A stretch of 64,000 bases of DNA from Streptomyces sp. ATexAB-D23 (GTDB lineage Bacteria > Actinomycetota > Actinomycetes > Streptomycetales > Streptomycetaceae), in the NCBI RefSeq assembly GCF_000373645.1, contig NZ_KB892003.1:192780-256779 (forward strand). Direction: 5' to 3'. The stretch's first letter is position 1, and every line of letters starts with the position of its first letter. Below the pieces are notes generated by a model that was given only the letters and a program-made list of their open reading frames with translations, had not been told where the DNA came from and did not search any database. The position numbers and the translations under genes were made by a program. Shown in pieces: positions 42,208 through 52,108 of the stretch.

Positions 42208-44247
42208 TCAGCGCAGGAAGGCGTTGGCGACGCCCGCGTCGACCGGGATGTGCAGACCCGTCGTGTGGGTCAGATCCCCGCCGGTCAGAGCGAACACGGC
42301 GTTGGCGACGTGCTCCGGCAGCACCTCCCGCTTCAGAAGGGTGCGCTGGGCGTAGAACTCGCCGAGCCTGTCCTCCTCGATGCCGTACGTCGCGGCCCGC
42401 TGCGCCCCCCAGCCGCCCGCGAAGATGCCGGAGCCGCGCACGACGCCGTCCGGGTTGACGCCGTTGACCCGGATGCCGTCGCCACCGAGCTCGGCCGCCA
42501 GCAGCCGAACCTGATGGGCCTGGTCGGCCTTGGTCGCGGAGTAGGCGATGTTGTTGGGGCCCGCGAACACCGCGTTCTTGGAGGCGATGTAGACGATGTC
42601 CCCGCCCATGCCCTGGGCGCGCATGAGCCGGGCCGCCTCGCGCGAGACGAGGAAGGAGCCCCGGGCCATGATGTCGTGCTGCAGATCCCAGTCCTTCGCG
42701 GTGGTCTCCAGAAGCGGCTTGGAGATGGAGATACCGGCGTTGTTGACGACCAGATCGACGCCCCCGAAGGCGAGCGCCGCGCTCCGGAACGCTGCCGCGA
42801 TCTGCTCCTCGGACGTGACGTCCACGCACACCGCGACGGCCCTGTCCGGGCCGCCCAGCTCATCGGCCACCACCGAGGCGCTCCCGGAGTCGAGGTCCGC
42901 GACGACGACGCATGCCCCCTCCGCGACCAAGCGGTGCGCGATGGCCTTGCCGATGCCGCTGCCCGCACCCGTCACCAGAGCCACCCGGGCGGCGAGCGGC
43001 TTGGGCTTCGGCATCCGCCGCAGCTTGGCCTCCTCCAGGGACCAGTACTCGATGCGGAACTTCTCCGGCTCCTCGATGGGCGCGTAGCTGGAGACGGATT
43101 CGGCGCCGCGCATCACATTGATGGCGTTGAGGTAGAACTCGCCGGCCACCCGGGCGGTCTGCTTGTCCTTGCCGTACGAGAACATGCCGATGCCGGGGAC
43201 GAGAACGATCGCCGGATCGGCGCCCCGCATCGCTGGTGAGCCGGGCGTCGCGTGCCGCTCGTAGTAGGCCGCGTACTGCGCCCGGTACTCCGTGTGCAGC
43301 TCCCGCAGCCGGGCCTCGACGGCGTCGAGGCCCGTGGTCGGCGGCAGATCGAGGACCATCGGGCGGACCTTGGTCCGCAGGAAGTGGTCGGGGCACGAGG
43401 TGCCGAGCGCGGCGAGCCGAGGGTGCTCCGCCCCCGCCAGGAAGTCGAGCACCTCGGGGGAGTCGTCGAAGTGGCCGACCTGCGGGCGGTCGGTGGAGGC
43501 GAGACCGCGCACGAGGGGCGCGAGGAGGGCGGCGCGCTCGCGCCGCGCGGCCGTGTCCAGGGGCGCGTTCGCCGCGACGGCCGCACCGAACGGCTCCGCC
43601 CTGCCCCGCCGCGCCAGGAACTCCTCGGCGGTGCGGATGATGTACAGGGAGTTGGCCTCGCACTCCTCGGCGGTGTCGCCCCACGCGGTGATGCCGTGGC
43701 CGCCGAGTACGCAGCCGACCGCTTCGGGGCTGGCGTCCTTGACGGCGGCGATGTCCAGGCCGAGCTGGAAGCCGGGGCGGCGCCACGGAACCCAGACGAC
43801 CCGCTCCCCGAAACATTCGGCGGTCAGCCTCTCGCCGTCCGCAGAGCAGGCCAGCGCGATACCGGAGTCCGGGTGCAGATGGTCGACGTGGGGGGCGTCG
43901 AGAAGACCGTGCATCGCGGTGTCGATCGACGGCGCGGCGCCCCCCTTGCCGTGCAGGCAGTAGTCGAAGGCGGCGACCATCTCGTCCTCGCGCTCCACAC
44001 CCGGGTAGACGTCGGCGAGTGCGCGCAGCCGGTCCAGGCGCAGGACCGCAAGGCCGTCCTCGGTGAGCGTGCCGAGGTCGCCGCCGGAACCTTTCACCCA
44101 CATGAGCCGGACGTCGCCGCCGGTGACGGGGTCGGTCGTGGTGCCCTTGGCGGAGGTGTTGCCTCCCGCGTAGTTCGTGTTTCGGGGATCGGCGCCGAGC
44201 CGGTTCGACCGGGAGAGCAGCGCGGCGACTTCGGGATGGATGGCCAT
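42208..44247 (-). CDS. rhaD: Bifunctional rhamnulose-1-phosphate aldolase/short-chain dehydrogenase
   Basis: 679 residues combining a class II aldolase/adducin domain (1 to about 400; NYAGGNTSAKG, a metal-binding HLHPDS histidine pair and GHG) with an SDR domain (430-679; TGAGSGIG for NAD and YSATK as the catalytic Tyr-Lys). The aldolase half splits L-rhamnulose-1-phosphate to dihydroxyacetone phosphate and L-lactaldehyde; the dehydrogenase half is thought to oxidise lactaldehyde. This fusion is common in actinobacterial and rhizobial rhamnose operons. It sits between isomerase and kinase, with an 80-base gap to the kinase ATG and a 237-base gap from the isomerase stop. No terminator-like hairpin was noted in either gap. 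Confidence 0.95.
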   Translation of the reverse strand: MAIHPEVAALLSRSNRLGADPRNTNYAGGNTSAKGTTTDPVTGGDVRLMWVKGSGGDLGTLTEDGLAVLRLDRLRALADVYPGVEREDEMVAAFDYCLHGKGGAAPSIDTAMHGLLDAPHVDHLHPDSGIALACSADGERLTAECFGERVVWVPWRRPGFQLGLDIAAVKDASPEAVGCVLGGHGITAWGDTAEECEANSLYIIRTAEEFLARRGRAEPFGAAVAANAPLDTAARRERAALLAPLVRGLASTDRPQVGHFDDSPEVLDFLAGAEHPRLAALGTSCPDHFLRTKVRPMVLDLPPTTGLDAVEARLRELHTEYRAQYAAYYERHATPGSPAMRGADPAIVLVPGIGMFSYGKDKQTARVAGEFYLNAINVMRGAESVSSYAPIEEPEKFRIEYWSLEEAKLRRMPKPKPLAARVALVTGAGSGIGKAIAHRLVAEGACVVVADLDSGSASVVADELGGPDRAVAVCVDVTSEEQIAAAFRSAALAFGGVDLVVNNAGISISKPLLETTAKDWDLQHDIMARGSFLVSREAARLMRAQGMGGDIVYIASKNAVFAGPNNIAYSATKADQAHQVRLLAAELGGDGIRVNGVNPDGVVRGSGIFAGGWGAQRAATYGIEEDRLGEFYAQRTLLKREVLPEHVANAVFALTGGDLTHTTGLHIPVDAGVANAFLR

Positions 44248-44484
44248 CGGTCGATCAGTCCTTCGGTGAGATACGCAAGGGAACGACAGTGCGAAGCGGC
44301 GCCGGGATAGGGCGTCGGGAACGCCATCGCGATGGCACACCGGGCTCCGGCATCCCGAAGACGCGCGTCGGGATCCGGCAGAGCATCGCGAAGGCGCGGA
44401 CGTCGCGCGGCGCCCGCGCTTGCGGGCCCCGGCGTCTGCGGCCCCGGCGCCGACCCGCCCCCGGCCGGGCGGACCGGCCGAGGC

Positions 44485-45651
44485 TCAGGCACCCCATCCG
44501 GCCTGCTCGCCGCCCACCCGCTCGGCCACGATGCGCTGCTGCCAGCCGGAGGCCGCGTAGGCGGCGACCGGGTCAGGGGCGAGACCGCGCTCCTCGCGCC
44601 ATTCCGCGAGCAGCGGACGTACGTCGGTGTTGTACGCGTCCATCAGCACGGCGTTCGCCGCCAGCACGTCACCCGTGCGCTGTGCGGCGGCGAGGGCCTC
44701 GCGGTCGACCAGGAGCGCCTTGGCGGTGGCCTCCTGGACGTTCATCACGGAGCGGATGACCGCCGGGATCTTCGCCTCGATGTTGTGGCACTGGTCGAGC
44801 ATGAACGCCACGTCCGTCTCCGGGGCGAAGCCGCCGTTCTGCGCGACCTCGTGAAGGATGCGGAACAGCTGGAACGGGTCGGCGGAGCCCACCATCAGAT
44901 CGTCGTCGGCGTAGAAGCGGGAGTTGAAGTCGAAGCCGCCCAGCTTCCCCTCGCGCAGCAGCAGCGCGACGATGAACTCGATGTTGGTGCCGGGGGCGTG
45001 GTGCCCGGTGTCCACCACGACCCGGGCCTTCTCGCCCAGCTTCACGCACTGCAGGTAGGACGTGCCCCAGTCCGGCACGTCCGTCGTGTAGAAGGCCGGT
45101 TCGAAGAGCTTGTACTCCAGAAGCAGCCGCTGGTCGTCGCCGAGCCGCTCGTACACGGCAGCGAGGGACTCCGCGAGGCGGTCCTGACGGGCCACGATGT
45201 CGTCCTGCCCCGGATAGTTCGTCCCGTCGGCGAGCCAGAGCTTCAGGTCCTTCGACCCCGTCTCGTCCATGACGTCGACGCACTCCAGCAGGTGCCGCAC
45301 GGCCTTGCGCCGCACCTGGGGATCCGGGTGGCAGACGCTGCCCAGCTTGTAGGCGTCGTCCTGGAAGGTGTTGGAGTTGATCGCACCCAGCTCCAGGCCG
45401 CGCCGCGCGGCGTGGTCCGCGAGCGCCGCGTAGTCGTCGACCGTGTCCCACGGGATGTGCAGGGACACCTTGGGAGCGATGCCGGTGAACTCGTGGACCT
45501 TCGCCGCGTCGTCCAGCTTCTCCTGCGCGGTGCGCGGCACCCCGGCCTGCGCGAAGACCTTGAACCGGGTTCCGGAATTTCCGTAGCCCCAGGACGGGGT
45601 CTCGATCCGCTGGCCGGCGAGTGCGGCCTTCACGGCGGCGATGTCAGGCAT
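44485..45651 (-). CDS. rhaI: L-rhamnose isomerase (RhaI type)
   Basis: 388 residues of the xylose-isomerase-like TIM-barrel family. TPSWGYGNSGTRF at the start, INSNTFQDDAYKLGSVCHPDP, VVVDTGHHAPGTNIEF and FDFNSRFYADDDL carry metal and substrate residues and are characteristic of actinobacterial and rhizobial rhamnose isomerases. It converts L-rhamnose to L-rhamnulose. It is the promoter-proximal gene of the catabolic group, directly under the operator TGAATCGATTCA. No rhamnose mutarotase gene is visible in this group. Confidence 0.94.
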   Translation of the reverse strand: MPDIAAVKAALAGQRIETPSWGYGNSGTRFKVFAQAGVPRTAQEKLDDAAKVHEFTGIAPKVSLHIPWDTVDDYAALADHAARRGLELGAINSNTFQDDAYKLGSVCHPDPQVRRKAVRHLLECVDVMDETGSKDLKLWLADGTNYPGQDDIVARQDRLAESLAAVYERLGDDQRLLLEYKLFEPAFYTTDVPDWGTSYLQCVKLGEKARVVVDTGHHAPGTNIEFIVALLLREGKLGGFDFNSRFYADDDLMVGSADPFQLFRILHEVAQNGGFAPETDVAFMLDQCHNIEAKIPAVIRSVMNVQEATAKALLVDREALAAAQRTGDVLAANAVLMDAYNTDVRPLLAEWREERGLAPDPVAAYAASGWQQRIVAERVGGEQAGWGA

Positions 45652-45704
45652 GTTCACCTCTGGAAGTACGGGGCGCCCCGGGCGGGCCGTGTGGACATCG
45701 ATGA

Positions 45705-45756
45705 TGAATCGATTCACTTCGGCGGTGAAACTAGCCCCACGACCGGAGGCCGTCAA
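45705..45756 (-). promoter_or_regulatory. Promoter and LacI-type operator for the rhamnose catabolic operon
   Basis: Read on the minus strand: -35 TTGACG (45751-45756), 17-base spacer, -10 TAGTTT (45728-45733), then a perfect palindrome TGAATCGATTCA (45705-45716) just downstream of the expected start point. This placement would block early elongation. The operator has the central CG typical of LacI-family sites. The regulator is probably the LacI protein at 51007. Confidence 0.8.
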
Positions 45757-45908
45757 GAGGGCCGGACACTCAAGGTGCCCCGGGAATCGGAGAGTCCAGC
45801 CACTGTGCGCCGCGTTTCCCGCACAGCGCACCAACCGCTGGACGGTGGGCAAAGAGGTGGATAGGGGCCGAGGTCGCCCGCCGGCCGCGCCGGATTCCGC
45901 CCGGCCCC

Positions 45909-45963
45909 TTGACCCGTGGACCGGGCGAGGCTAATTTCCGGGCAACCTCGTTGAAACAATTCA
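45909..45963 (+). promoter_or_regulatory. Promoter and LacI-type operator for the rhamnose ABC importer
   Basis: TTGACC (45909-45914), 17-base spacer and TAATTT (45932-45937) mirror the divergent promoter. The downstream operator TGAAACAATTCA (45952-45963) matches the opposite operator at ten of twelve positions. Together these elements divide the 400-base gap (45652-46051), which holds no gene. Confidence 0.78.
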
Positions 45964-46051
45964 TCTCGACGGGTGGCGGGCGCGCATTCCCCGAGACGTC
46001 CCCCCGAGCAGCCTTCCGAGCCACTGCCTGCACTACTCACGGAGACACGCA

Positions 46052-47581
46052 ATGACGCATCCAGAACCGGAGCGGATTCCGGTGCTCGCGCTGGAGGGGG
46101 TGAGCAAGTCCTTCGGCGCCGTGCGCGCCCTGCGCGAGGTGTCCCTGCGGCTGTACGCCGGCGAGGCGCACGCTCTCGCGGGTGAGAACGGCGCCGGGAA
46201 GTCGACCCTGATCAAGACCCTGGCCGGGGTGCACCGCCCCGACAGCGGATCGGTCCTGCTCGACGGCGCTCCGGCGGAGTTCCACGGGCCGGCCGACGCC
46301 CGGGACGCGGGCGTCGCCGTCATCTACCAGGAACCGACCCTCTTCCCCGACCTGTCGATCGCCGAGAACATCTTCATGGGCCGGCAGCCGAGGCGCTCGT
46401 TCGGCCGGGTCGATCACCGCGCGGTCAAGGACGCCACCACCGCCCTGTTCCACCGCCTCGGCGTCGACCTCGACCCGGACCGGCCCGCCCGCGGCCTGTC
46501 CATCGCCGACCAGCAACTGGTCGAGATCGCCAAGGCCCTGTCGTTCGAGGCCCGCGTCCTGATCATGGACGAGCCGACGGCCGCCCTCACCGGCAGCGAG
46601 GTCGCCCGCCTCTTCGGCGTCGTGGAGACCCTGCGCGAACAAGGCGCGGCCGTGCTGTTCATCTCGCACCGCCTGGAGGAGATCTTCCGGCTGTGCCGGC
46701 ACGTCACGACCCTGCGCGACGGCGCCCGGGTGGCGAGCGAACCGCTCGACGGCCTGACCGAGGACGACCTCGTGCGACGCATGGTCGGCCGCGACCTGGA
46801 CGAGCTGTACCCGAAACAGGAAGCCCGAACCGGCGAGGTCGCGCTCAGCGTCCGCAGGCTGACCCGCGAAGGCGTCTTCACCGACATCTCCTTCGAAGTG
46901 CGGCGCGGCGAGATCGTCGGTCTCGCCGGCCTCGTCGGAGCCGGCCGCAGCGAAGTCGCCCGCGCCGTCTTCGGCGTCGACCGGTTCGACGGCGGCGAGG
47001 TCGAAGTGCTCGGGCGCACACTCGAACCGGGCGCACCGAGCCTCGCCATGCGCGCCGGCCTCGCCCTCGTCCCCGAGGACCGGCGCGCCCAGGGCCTGGT
47101 GATGGACATGTCCATCGAGCGGAACATCGGCCTCACCGGCTTCGCCGACACCAGCCGGGCCGGCCTGATGAACCGCGGGGCCGAACGCAGCCGCGCCCTC
47201 GACTGGTCGGTCAGGCTCCAGGTCAAGTACGCCGGGCTCGGCGACGTCGTCGGCACACTCTCCGGCGGAAACCAGCAGAAGGTGGTCCTGGCGAAGTGGC
47301 TCGCCACCGCCCCGCAGGTCCTGATCGTCGACGAGCCGACCCGGGGCATCGACGTCGGGACGAAGGCCGAGGTGCACCGCCTCCTGTCCGCGCTTGCCGC
47401 CGACGGCGTCGCCGTCCTGATGATCTCCTCCGACCTCCCGGAGATCCTCGGCATGGCCGACCGGGTGCTCGTGATGTACGAGGGCCGGCTCACCGCGGAG
47501 CTGCCGCGGGCACGGGCGAACGAGGAGAGCGTGATGGCCGCGGCCACCGGCCGCACAGCCCCCGGAGGAAAAGCGGCATGA
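46052..47581 (+). CDS. rhaT: Rhamnose ABC importer, double ATPase subunit
   Basis: 509 residues of the sugar ABC (CUT2, RbsA/XylG) type with two fused ATPase halves. The first has Walker [10 protein letters not shown]; the second has the signature LSGGNQQK and a less usual Walker A-like [12 protein letters not shown], which is typical of this family. It energises uptake of L-rhamnose. It starts an operon of importer genes with four-base (ATGA) or eight-base overlaps. Naming follows the Rhizobium RhaSTPQ scheme. Confidence 0.92.
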   Translation: MTHPEPERIPVLALEGVSKSFGAVRALREVSLRLYAGEAHALAGENGAGKSTLIKTLAGVHRPDSGSVLLDGAPAEFHGPADARDAGVAVIYQEPTLFPDLSIAENIFMGRQPRRSFGRVDHRAVKDATTALFHRLGVDLDPDRPARGLSIADQQLVEIAKALSFEARVLIMDEPTAALTGSEVARLFGVVETLREQGAAVLFISHRLEEIFRLCRHVTTLRDGARVASEPLDGLTEDDLVRRMVGRDLDELYPKQEARTGEVALSVRRLTREGVFTDISFEVRRGEIVGLAGLVGAGRSEVARAVFGVDRFDGGEVEVLGRTLEPGAPSLAMRAGLALVPEDRRAQGLVMDMSIERNIGLTGFADTSRAGLMNRGAERSRALDWSVRLQVKYAGLGDVVGTLSGGNQQKVVLAKWLATAPQVLIVDEPTRGIDVGTKAEVHRLLSALAADGVAVLMISSDLPEILGMADRVLVMYEGRLTAELPRARANEESVMAAATGRTAPGGKAA

Positions 47582-48633
47582 CCGTGACCACGCAGCCGGC
47601 GGACCGTGAACCCGCTCCCGAGGGCGAAGCCCGCAAGCGCCTCATCGACCACGTGTTCAAGGCCCGCGAGATCGCCGTCGCCGGCGTCCTCGTGGTGATG
47701 CTCGCCGTCACCCAGCTGACCAACGCAGAGTTCCTGTCCGAACAAGGCGTCAAGGACCTCCTCCTCAACGCCACCATCCTCGCCCTCGTCGCGACCGGCC
47801 AAGCCGTCGTCGTCATCACCCGCAACGTCGACCTCTCGGTCGGCTCCGTCCTCGGGATCTCCGCGTTCGCCGCGGGCGACCACCTCCAGAGCGGCGGCAG
47901 CCCACTCGTCGCCGTCCTCTACGCGGTCGCCGTCGGCGCCGTCTTCGGGGTCCTCAACGGCGCCCTCGTCAGCCTCGGCAAGGTACCCGCCCTCGTCGTC
48001 ACCCTCGGAACCCTCTACGTGGTCAGGGGCATCGACTCCATCTGGGTCGGCTCCCACCAGATCGTCGCCGCCGACCTTCCGGACACCTTCGTCGACTTCG
48101 GACACGACGGCCTGTGGATCGTCCCCTACCTGGCGCTCCTCGCCCTCGCCGTACTCCTCTGCGTCGGCTTCTACCTGCGTCACTACCGCACCGGACGCGA
48201 CCTGTACGCCCTCGGCTCCAGCCCCGAAGCCGCCGTCCTCGCCGGCGTCCAGGTCCGCAAACGCGTCATGACCGCCTATGTCCTGTGCGGCGCCCTGGCC
48301 GGACTCGCCGGCGCCCTCTACCTGGCCCGCTTCGGCAACGTCGACTCCGCCACCGGCAGCGGCTACGAACTCACGGTCGTCAGCGCCGTCGTGGTCGGCG
48401 GCGTCGCCTTCACCGGCGGCTCCGGCACCGTCTACGGCGCAGCCCTCGGCGCCCTGCTGCTGACCTCCATCAACAGCGTCCTGCCGGCCATCGGCGTCAG
48501 CTCCGTCTGGGTCACCGCCATCAACGGAATCCTGCTGCTCCTCGCCATCGCCGTCGACCGGATCCTCGCCCTGCGCGTCGCCGCAGTGCTCCGCAAGCAG
48601 GCCGCACAGATGAGGAGCGCCCGCCATGCCTGA
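47578..48633 (+). CDS. rhaP: Rhamnose ABC importer permease 1
   Basis: 351 residues with around ten membrane helices of the BPD_transp_2 (RbsC-like) family: [20 protein letters not shown] is the conserved loop of sugar permeases, and [20 protein letters not shown] is the typical C-terminal signature. Overlaps the ATPase gene by four bases and the second permease by eight, so subunits are translated together. Confidence 0.92.
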   Translation: MTVTTQPADREPAPEGEARKRLIDHVFKAREIAVAGVLVVMLAVTQLTNAEFLSEQGVKDLLLNATILALVATGQAVVVITRNVDLSVGSVLGISAFAAGDHLQSGGSPLVAVLYAVAVGAVFGVLNGALVSLGKVPALVVTLGTLYVVRGIDSIWVGSHQIVAADLPDTFVDFGHDGLWIVPYLALLALAVLLCVGFYLRHYRTGRDLYALGSSPEAAVLAGVQVRKRVMTAYVLCGALAGLAGALYLARFGNVDSATGSGYELTVVSAVVVGGVAFTGGSGTVYGAALGALLLTSINSVLPAIGVSSVWVTAINGILLLLAIAVDRILALRVAAVLRKQAAQMRSARHA

Positions 48634-49654
48634 GCCCGCCAACACCTCCCTCGCCACCCGCCTCAGCGGATCCGTGCGCTGGGACACCACGGTCGGAGCC
48701 CTGCTGATCGTCCTGCTGCTCTGCTCGTTCTCGTTCGTCGACAACTTCGGCAACGCGCTCAACGTCTCCTTCCTCATCGGCAACACCCTGCCGATCGCCC
48801 TCATCGCACTGCCCATGACGATGCTCGTCGTCTCCGGCGAGGTCGACCTCTCCGTGGGCTCCACCGTCGGCCTCTCCAGCGCGGTGATGGGCTCCCTCTG
48901 GAACAACGGCATGGCCATCGAGACGATCATCCCGCTGTGCCTGCTGCTCGGCCTCGCCTGCGGCCTCGTCAACGGACTGCTCGTGACCCGCCTGGGACTG
49001 CCCTCCCTCGCCGTCACCATCGGCACCATGGCCGCATACCGGGGCATCGCCCAGATCGTCCTCGGCTCCGACTCCGTCACCGACTTCCCCGGCCAGTACC
49101 TCGACTTCGGAGCCGGCCGGTTCGGCGACACATTCATCCCGTACGCCGCCCTGCCCCTGGTGATCCTGTTCGCCATCGCGGTCGTCGTGCTGCACGGCAG
49201 CCGCGTGGGCCGCTCCCTGTTCGCCATCGGGGGCGGAGAGGAAGCCGCCCGCTTCTCCGGCATCCGAGTCAAGCGCCTCAAGCTCTCCATGTTCGTGACG
49301 ACGGGCGTGCTGTCCGCGCTCACCGGCGTCTTCTGGACCCTGCACTACGCCAGCGCCCGCTACGACAACGCCACCGGCCTGGAGCTGTCCGTCATCGCGG
49401 CCGTCCTGCTCGGCGGCATCGACTTCGACGGCGGCAGGGGAACCCTCGGCGGCGCGATCGCCGGTGTGTTCCTGCTCGGCACACTGCAGAACGTGATGAG
49501 CCTCCTCGACGTCTCCGCCCAGTCCCAGATCCTCGTCACCGGCGTCCTGCTCGTCATCTCGGTCCTCGCACCGCGCGTCGGCCGGCAGATAGCCACGGCC
49601 AGAGCCCGCAGGAAGACCGCGGCCTCACCACCAGCGGCCCCGGCCGCGCCCTGA
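48626..49654 (+). CDS. rhaQ: Rhamnose ABC importer permease 2
   Basis: 342 residues and the same family as the preceding permease. VVSGEVDLSVGSTVGLSSAVMG and FDGGRGTLGGAIAGVFLLGTLQN are diagnostic for RbsC-like permeases. Two different permeases are expected in RhaPQ transporters, which form a heterodimeric channel. The C-terminus ends in a short Ala/Pro-rich tail. Stop lies 50 bases before the binding-protein gene. Confidence 0.92.
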   Translation: MPEPANTSLATRLSGSVRWDTTVGALLIVLLLCSFSFVDNFGNALNVSFLIGNTLPIALIALPMTMLVVSGEVDLSVGSTVGLSSAVMGSLWNNGMAIETIIPLCLLLGLACGLVNGLLVTRLGLPSLAVTIGTMAAYRGIAQIVLGSDSVTDFPGQYLDFGAGRFGDTFIPYAALPLVILFAIAVVVLHGSRVGRSLFAIGGGEEAARFSGIRVKRLKLSMFVTTGVLSALTGVFWTLHYASARYDNATGLELSVIAAVLLGGIDFDGGRGTLGGAIAGVFLLGTLQNVMSLLDVSAQSQILVTGVLLVISVLAPRVGRQIATARARRKTAASPPAAPAAP

Positions 49655-49704
49655 ACGAGCACCCGGCTCCTCCCCCCCCGCACCTCCTCAACCGAAGGAA
49701 CGTC

Positions 49705-50796
49705 ATGAACCGGACCGTCACCGTCAGGACCCGGCGCCTCACCCTCGCCGTCGCGGTAGCCGTCGCCCTCGCCACCGGGGCCACCGCCTGCGGCGGCACC
49801 ACCAAGAGCGACACACAGAAGGAGAACGGCGAACCGGCGGCCGTCGGCACCGCCGACCCGAACGCCACCCTCAAAAAGGGCCTCACCGTCGCGTTCCTGC
49901 CCAAGCAGGTGAACAACCCGTACTTCACCACGGCGGACACCGCGGGCAAGAAGACCCTCCAGGAGCTCGGCTCGACGTACAAGGAGGCCGGCACCAGCAG
50001 CGGCACCGACACCGCCGGGCAGGTCTCCTACGTCAACACCCTCACCCAGCAGCAGGTCGACGCCATCGCCGTGTCCGCCCAGGACCCCGGCGCACTGTGC
50101 ACCGCACTCAAGCAGGCCATGAAGAACGGCGTCAGCGTCGTCACCTACGACTCCGACACCAAGACCGACTGCCGCAACGTGTTCGTCTCGCAGGCATCCG
50201 CCGAAGACCTCGGCCGCTCCCAGGTACAGCTGCTGGCGAAGCAGATCGGCAACAAGGGCGAGATCGCGATCCTCTCGGCGGCCCAGACGGCCACCAACCA
50301 GAACACCTGGATCGACTACATGAAGGACGAGCTGAAGAAACCCGAATACAAGGACATCGAGCTCGTCAAGACCGTCTACGGGGACGACGACGCCCAGAAG
50401 TCGTTCCAGCAGACCCAGGGCCTGCTCCAGGAACACCCGAACCTGAAGGGGATCATCTCCCCGACCACCGTCGGCATCAAGGCGGCAGCCCAGTACCTGT
50501 CCGGCTCCAAGTACAAGGGCAAGGTCGAACTGACGGGCCTCGGCACCCCCAACGACATGCGCGCCTACGTCAAGAACGGCACGGTGGACGCCTTCGAACT
50601 GTGGGACCCCGCCAAGCTCGGCGCACTCGCCGCCCACACCGCCGTCGCCCTGGAGTCCGGCCGCATCACCGGCAGGGAGGGCGAGAAGTTCGAGGCCGGC
50701 GAGCTCGGCGAGTTCACCATCGGCAAGGACAGCGTCGTATCCCTCTCCACGCCGACCGTCTTCGACAAGAAGAACATCGACGACTTCGACTTCTGA
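49705..50796 (+). CDS. rhaS: Rhamnose-binding lipoprotein
   Basis: 363 residues. A short lipoprotein signal peptide ends with TACGG (cleavage before the cysteine near residue 29). The mature part is a periplasmic-binding-protein-like two-lobed domain (Peripla_BP_4; VAFLPKQVNNPYFTTADTAGKK, VVTYDSDTKTDCRN). It captures L-rhamnose outside the membrane for the importer. It is the last gene of the importer operon and is followed by a clear terminator hairpin. Confidence 0.92.
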   Translation: MNRTVTVRTRRLTLAVAVAVALATGATACGGTTKSDTQKENGEPAAVGTADPNATLKKGLTVAFLPKQVNNPYFTTADTAGKKTLQELGSTYKEAGTSSGTDTAGQVSYVNTLTQQQVDAIAVSAQDPGALCTALKQAMKNGVSVVTYDSDTKTDCRNVFVSQASAEDLGRSQVQLLAKQIGNKGEIAILSAAQTATNQNTWIDYMKDELKKPEYKDIELVKTVYGDDDAQKSFQQTQGLLQEHPNLKGIISPTTVGIKAAAQYLSGSKYKGKVELTGLGTPNDMRAYVKNGTVDAFELWDPAKLGALAAHTAVALESGRITGREGEKFEAGELGEFTIGKDSVVSLSTPTVFDKKNIDDFDF

Positions 50797-50818
50797 CCCG
50801 CGACCCGCACGTACGCAC

Positions 50819-50851
50819 GCGGGGCCGCCGGACCGGCCCAAGCGGCCCCGC
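50819..50851 (+). terminator. Terminator hairpin after the rhamnose importer operon
   Basis: A perfect 10-bp stem (GCGGGGCCGC, 50819-50828, with 50842-50851) encloses 13 bases. It begins 22 bases after the binding-protein stop. Confidence 0.72.
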
Positions 50852-50944
50852 ACCGCCCCGACGAAGCGATGACGCCGCTCACCGAGGTGCTTCACCTCGC
50901 CTGCCCCCCTGCCGCGCCCTGCCTGCATGGCAAGGTAGCCGCAG

Positions 50945-50977
50945 GACGGGGAGGAGCGGTCACAGCTCCTCCCCGTC
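50945..50977. terminator. Second strong hairpin just before the LacI gene
   Basis: A perfect 13-bp stem (GACGGGGAGGAGC, 50945-50957, with 50965-50977) and a seven-base loop lie 29 bases before the LacI ATG. It could be a reserve terminator for the upstream operon or an attenuator-like element in the LacI leader, since the ribosome-binding site (AAGGAGGAG) follows closely. Confidence 0.55.
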
Positions 50978-51006
50978 GCGCTCGACACACAAGGAGGAGA
51001 TCACTG

Positions 51007-52047
51007 ATGTCCCGCTCGGTATCTCGGACGGTTGGAATCAAGGATGTGGCGCGGACGGCCGGTGTGTCCGTCGGCACGGTCTCCAACGTGATCAACCGCC
51101 CCGACAGGGTCGGCACCGAGACGCGGAACAAAGTGCTGTCCGCCATCGAGCAACTCGGCTACGTACGCAGCGAGTCGGCACGTCAGCTACGGGCCGGCGA
51201 GAGCCGCATCATGGGCCTGATCGTGCTCGACATGGGCAACCCCTTCTTCGTGGACGTCGCCCGCGGCGCCGAGCGCACCGCACGGGACAAAGGACTCGGC
51301 GTCATGGTCTGCAACAGCGCACAGAACCAGAGAGACGAGGCGGAATACCTCTCCCTCTTCGCCGAGCAGCGGGTCCGCGGGGTCCTCCTGACACCGGCCG
51401 ACGCCAGCGGACGCAACATCGAGACCTTCCGCCGCTCCGGCATCCCCTTCGTACTCGTGGACCGGGTGGGGGACGACCCCGACACCTGCTCCGTCTCGGT
51501 GGACGACGTACAGGGCGGCACCCTCGCCGTGCGCCACCTCCTGGAGGCCGGACACACCTCGATCGCGTACGTCAGCGGTCCGAAGACACTGAGCCAGGTC
51601 AGGGACCGGCGCACCGGGGCACTCAACGCGCTGCGCGAGGCCGGCCACACACCCGACGCCCTGCGGGAGGTGACCACCGAGCGGCTCGATGTCTCCGCCG
51701 GCCGCGACGCGGGCGCCAGGCTCCTGGGCCTCGCACACCGGCCGACGGCGGTGTTCTGCGCGAACGACCTGCTGGCACTGGGTGTACTCCAGGCGATGTA
51801 CTCGGCGGGCCTGAGCGTTCCCGAGGACATCGCGATCGTCGGATACGACGACATCGAATTCGCTGCCGCGGCCGCTGTTCCACTCACCTCGGTCCGGCAG
51901 CCCGCGGTGGCGATGGGCACGCTCGCCGCGGAACTGCTGCTGGAGGAGACGGATGGCGACGCGCACGAGCACCGCAGGGTGGTACTCCAACCCGAACTGG
52001 TGGTCCGCAGATCCAGCCTCGTCGCTTCACGACCCCGCCGAACCTGA
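51007..52047 (+). CDS. LacI-family repressor, probable regulator of rhamnose genes
   Basis: 346 residues. The N-terminal helix-turn-helix reads IKDVARTAGVSVGTVSNVINRPDRV, followed by the hinge helix region and a sugar-binding-like effector domain (MGLIVLDMGNPFFVDVARGAE, DIAIVGYDDIEFAAAAAVPLTSVRQP). It is preceded by AAGGAGGAG. Two operators of LacI type (TGAATCGATTCA and TGAAACAATTCA) flank the divergent rhamnose promoters, and no other repressor gene is in the regulon, so it probably binds there and releases with rhamnose or a downstream metabolite. No such operator was noticed in front of its own gene. Confidence 0.9.
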   Translation: MSRSVSRTVGIKDVARTAGVSVGTVSNVINRPDRVGTETRNKVLSAIEQLGYVRSESARQLRAGESRIMGLIVLDMGNPFFVDVARGAERTARDKGLGVMVCNSAQNQRDEAEYLSLFAEQRVRGVLLTPADASGRNIETFRRSGIPFVLVDRVGDDPDTCSVSVDDVQGGTLAVRHLLEAGHTSIAYVSGPKTLSQVRDRRTGALNALREAGHTPDALREVTTERLDVSAGRDAGARLLGLAHRPTAVFCANDLLALGVLQAMYSAGLSVPEDIAIVGYDDIEFAAAAAVPLTSVRQPAVAMGTLAAELLLEETDGDAHEHRRVVLQPELVVRRSSLVASRPRRT

Positions 52048-52108
52048 GCCGGAAGCCTCCAACAGCGCGGCAGCGAACCCGACCTGAAACAGGGAGGAAG
52101 AAATAAAG

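Noticed and set aside
46414..49323. A 969-codon minus-strand frame across the rhamnose importer genes
   Set aside because: The plus strand encodes three well-recognised transporter proteins with coupled starts; the antisense frame has no motif.
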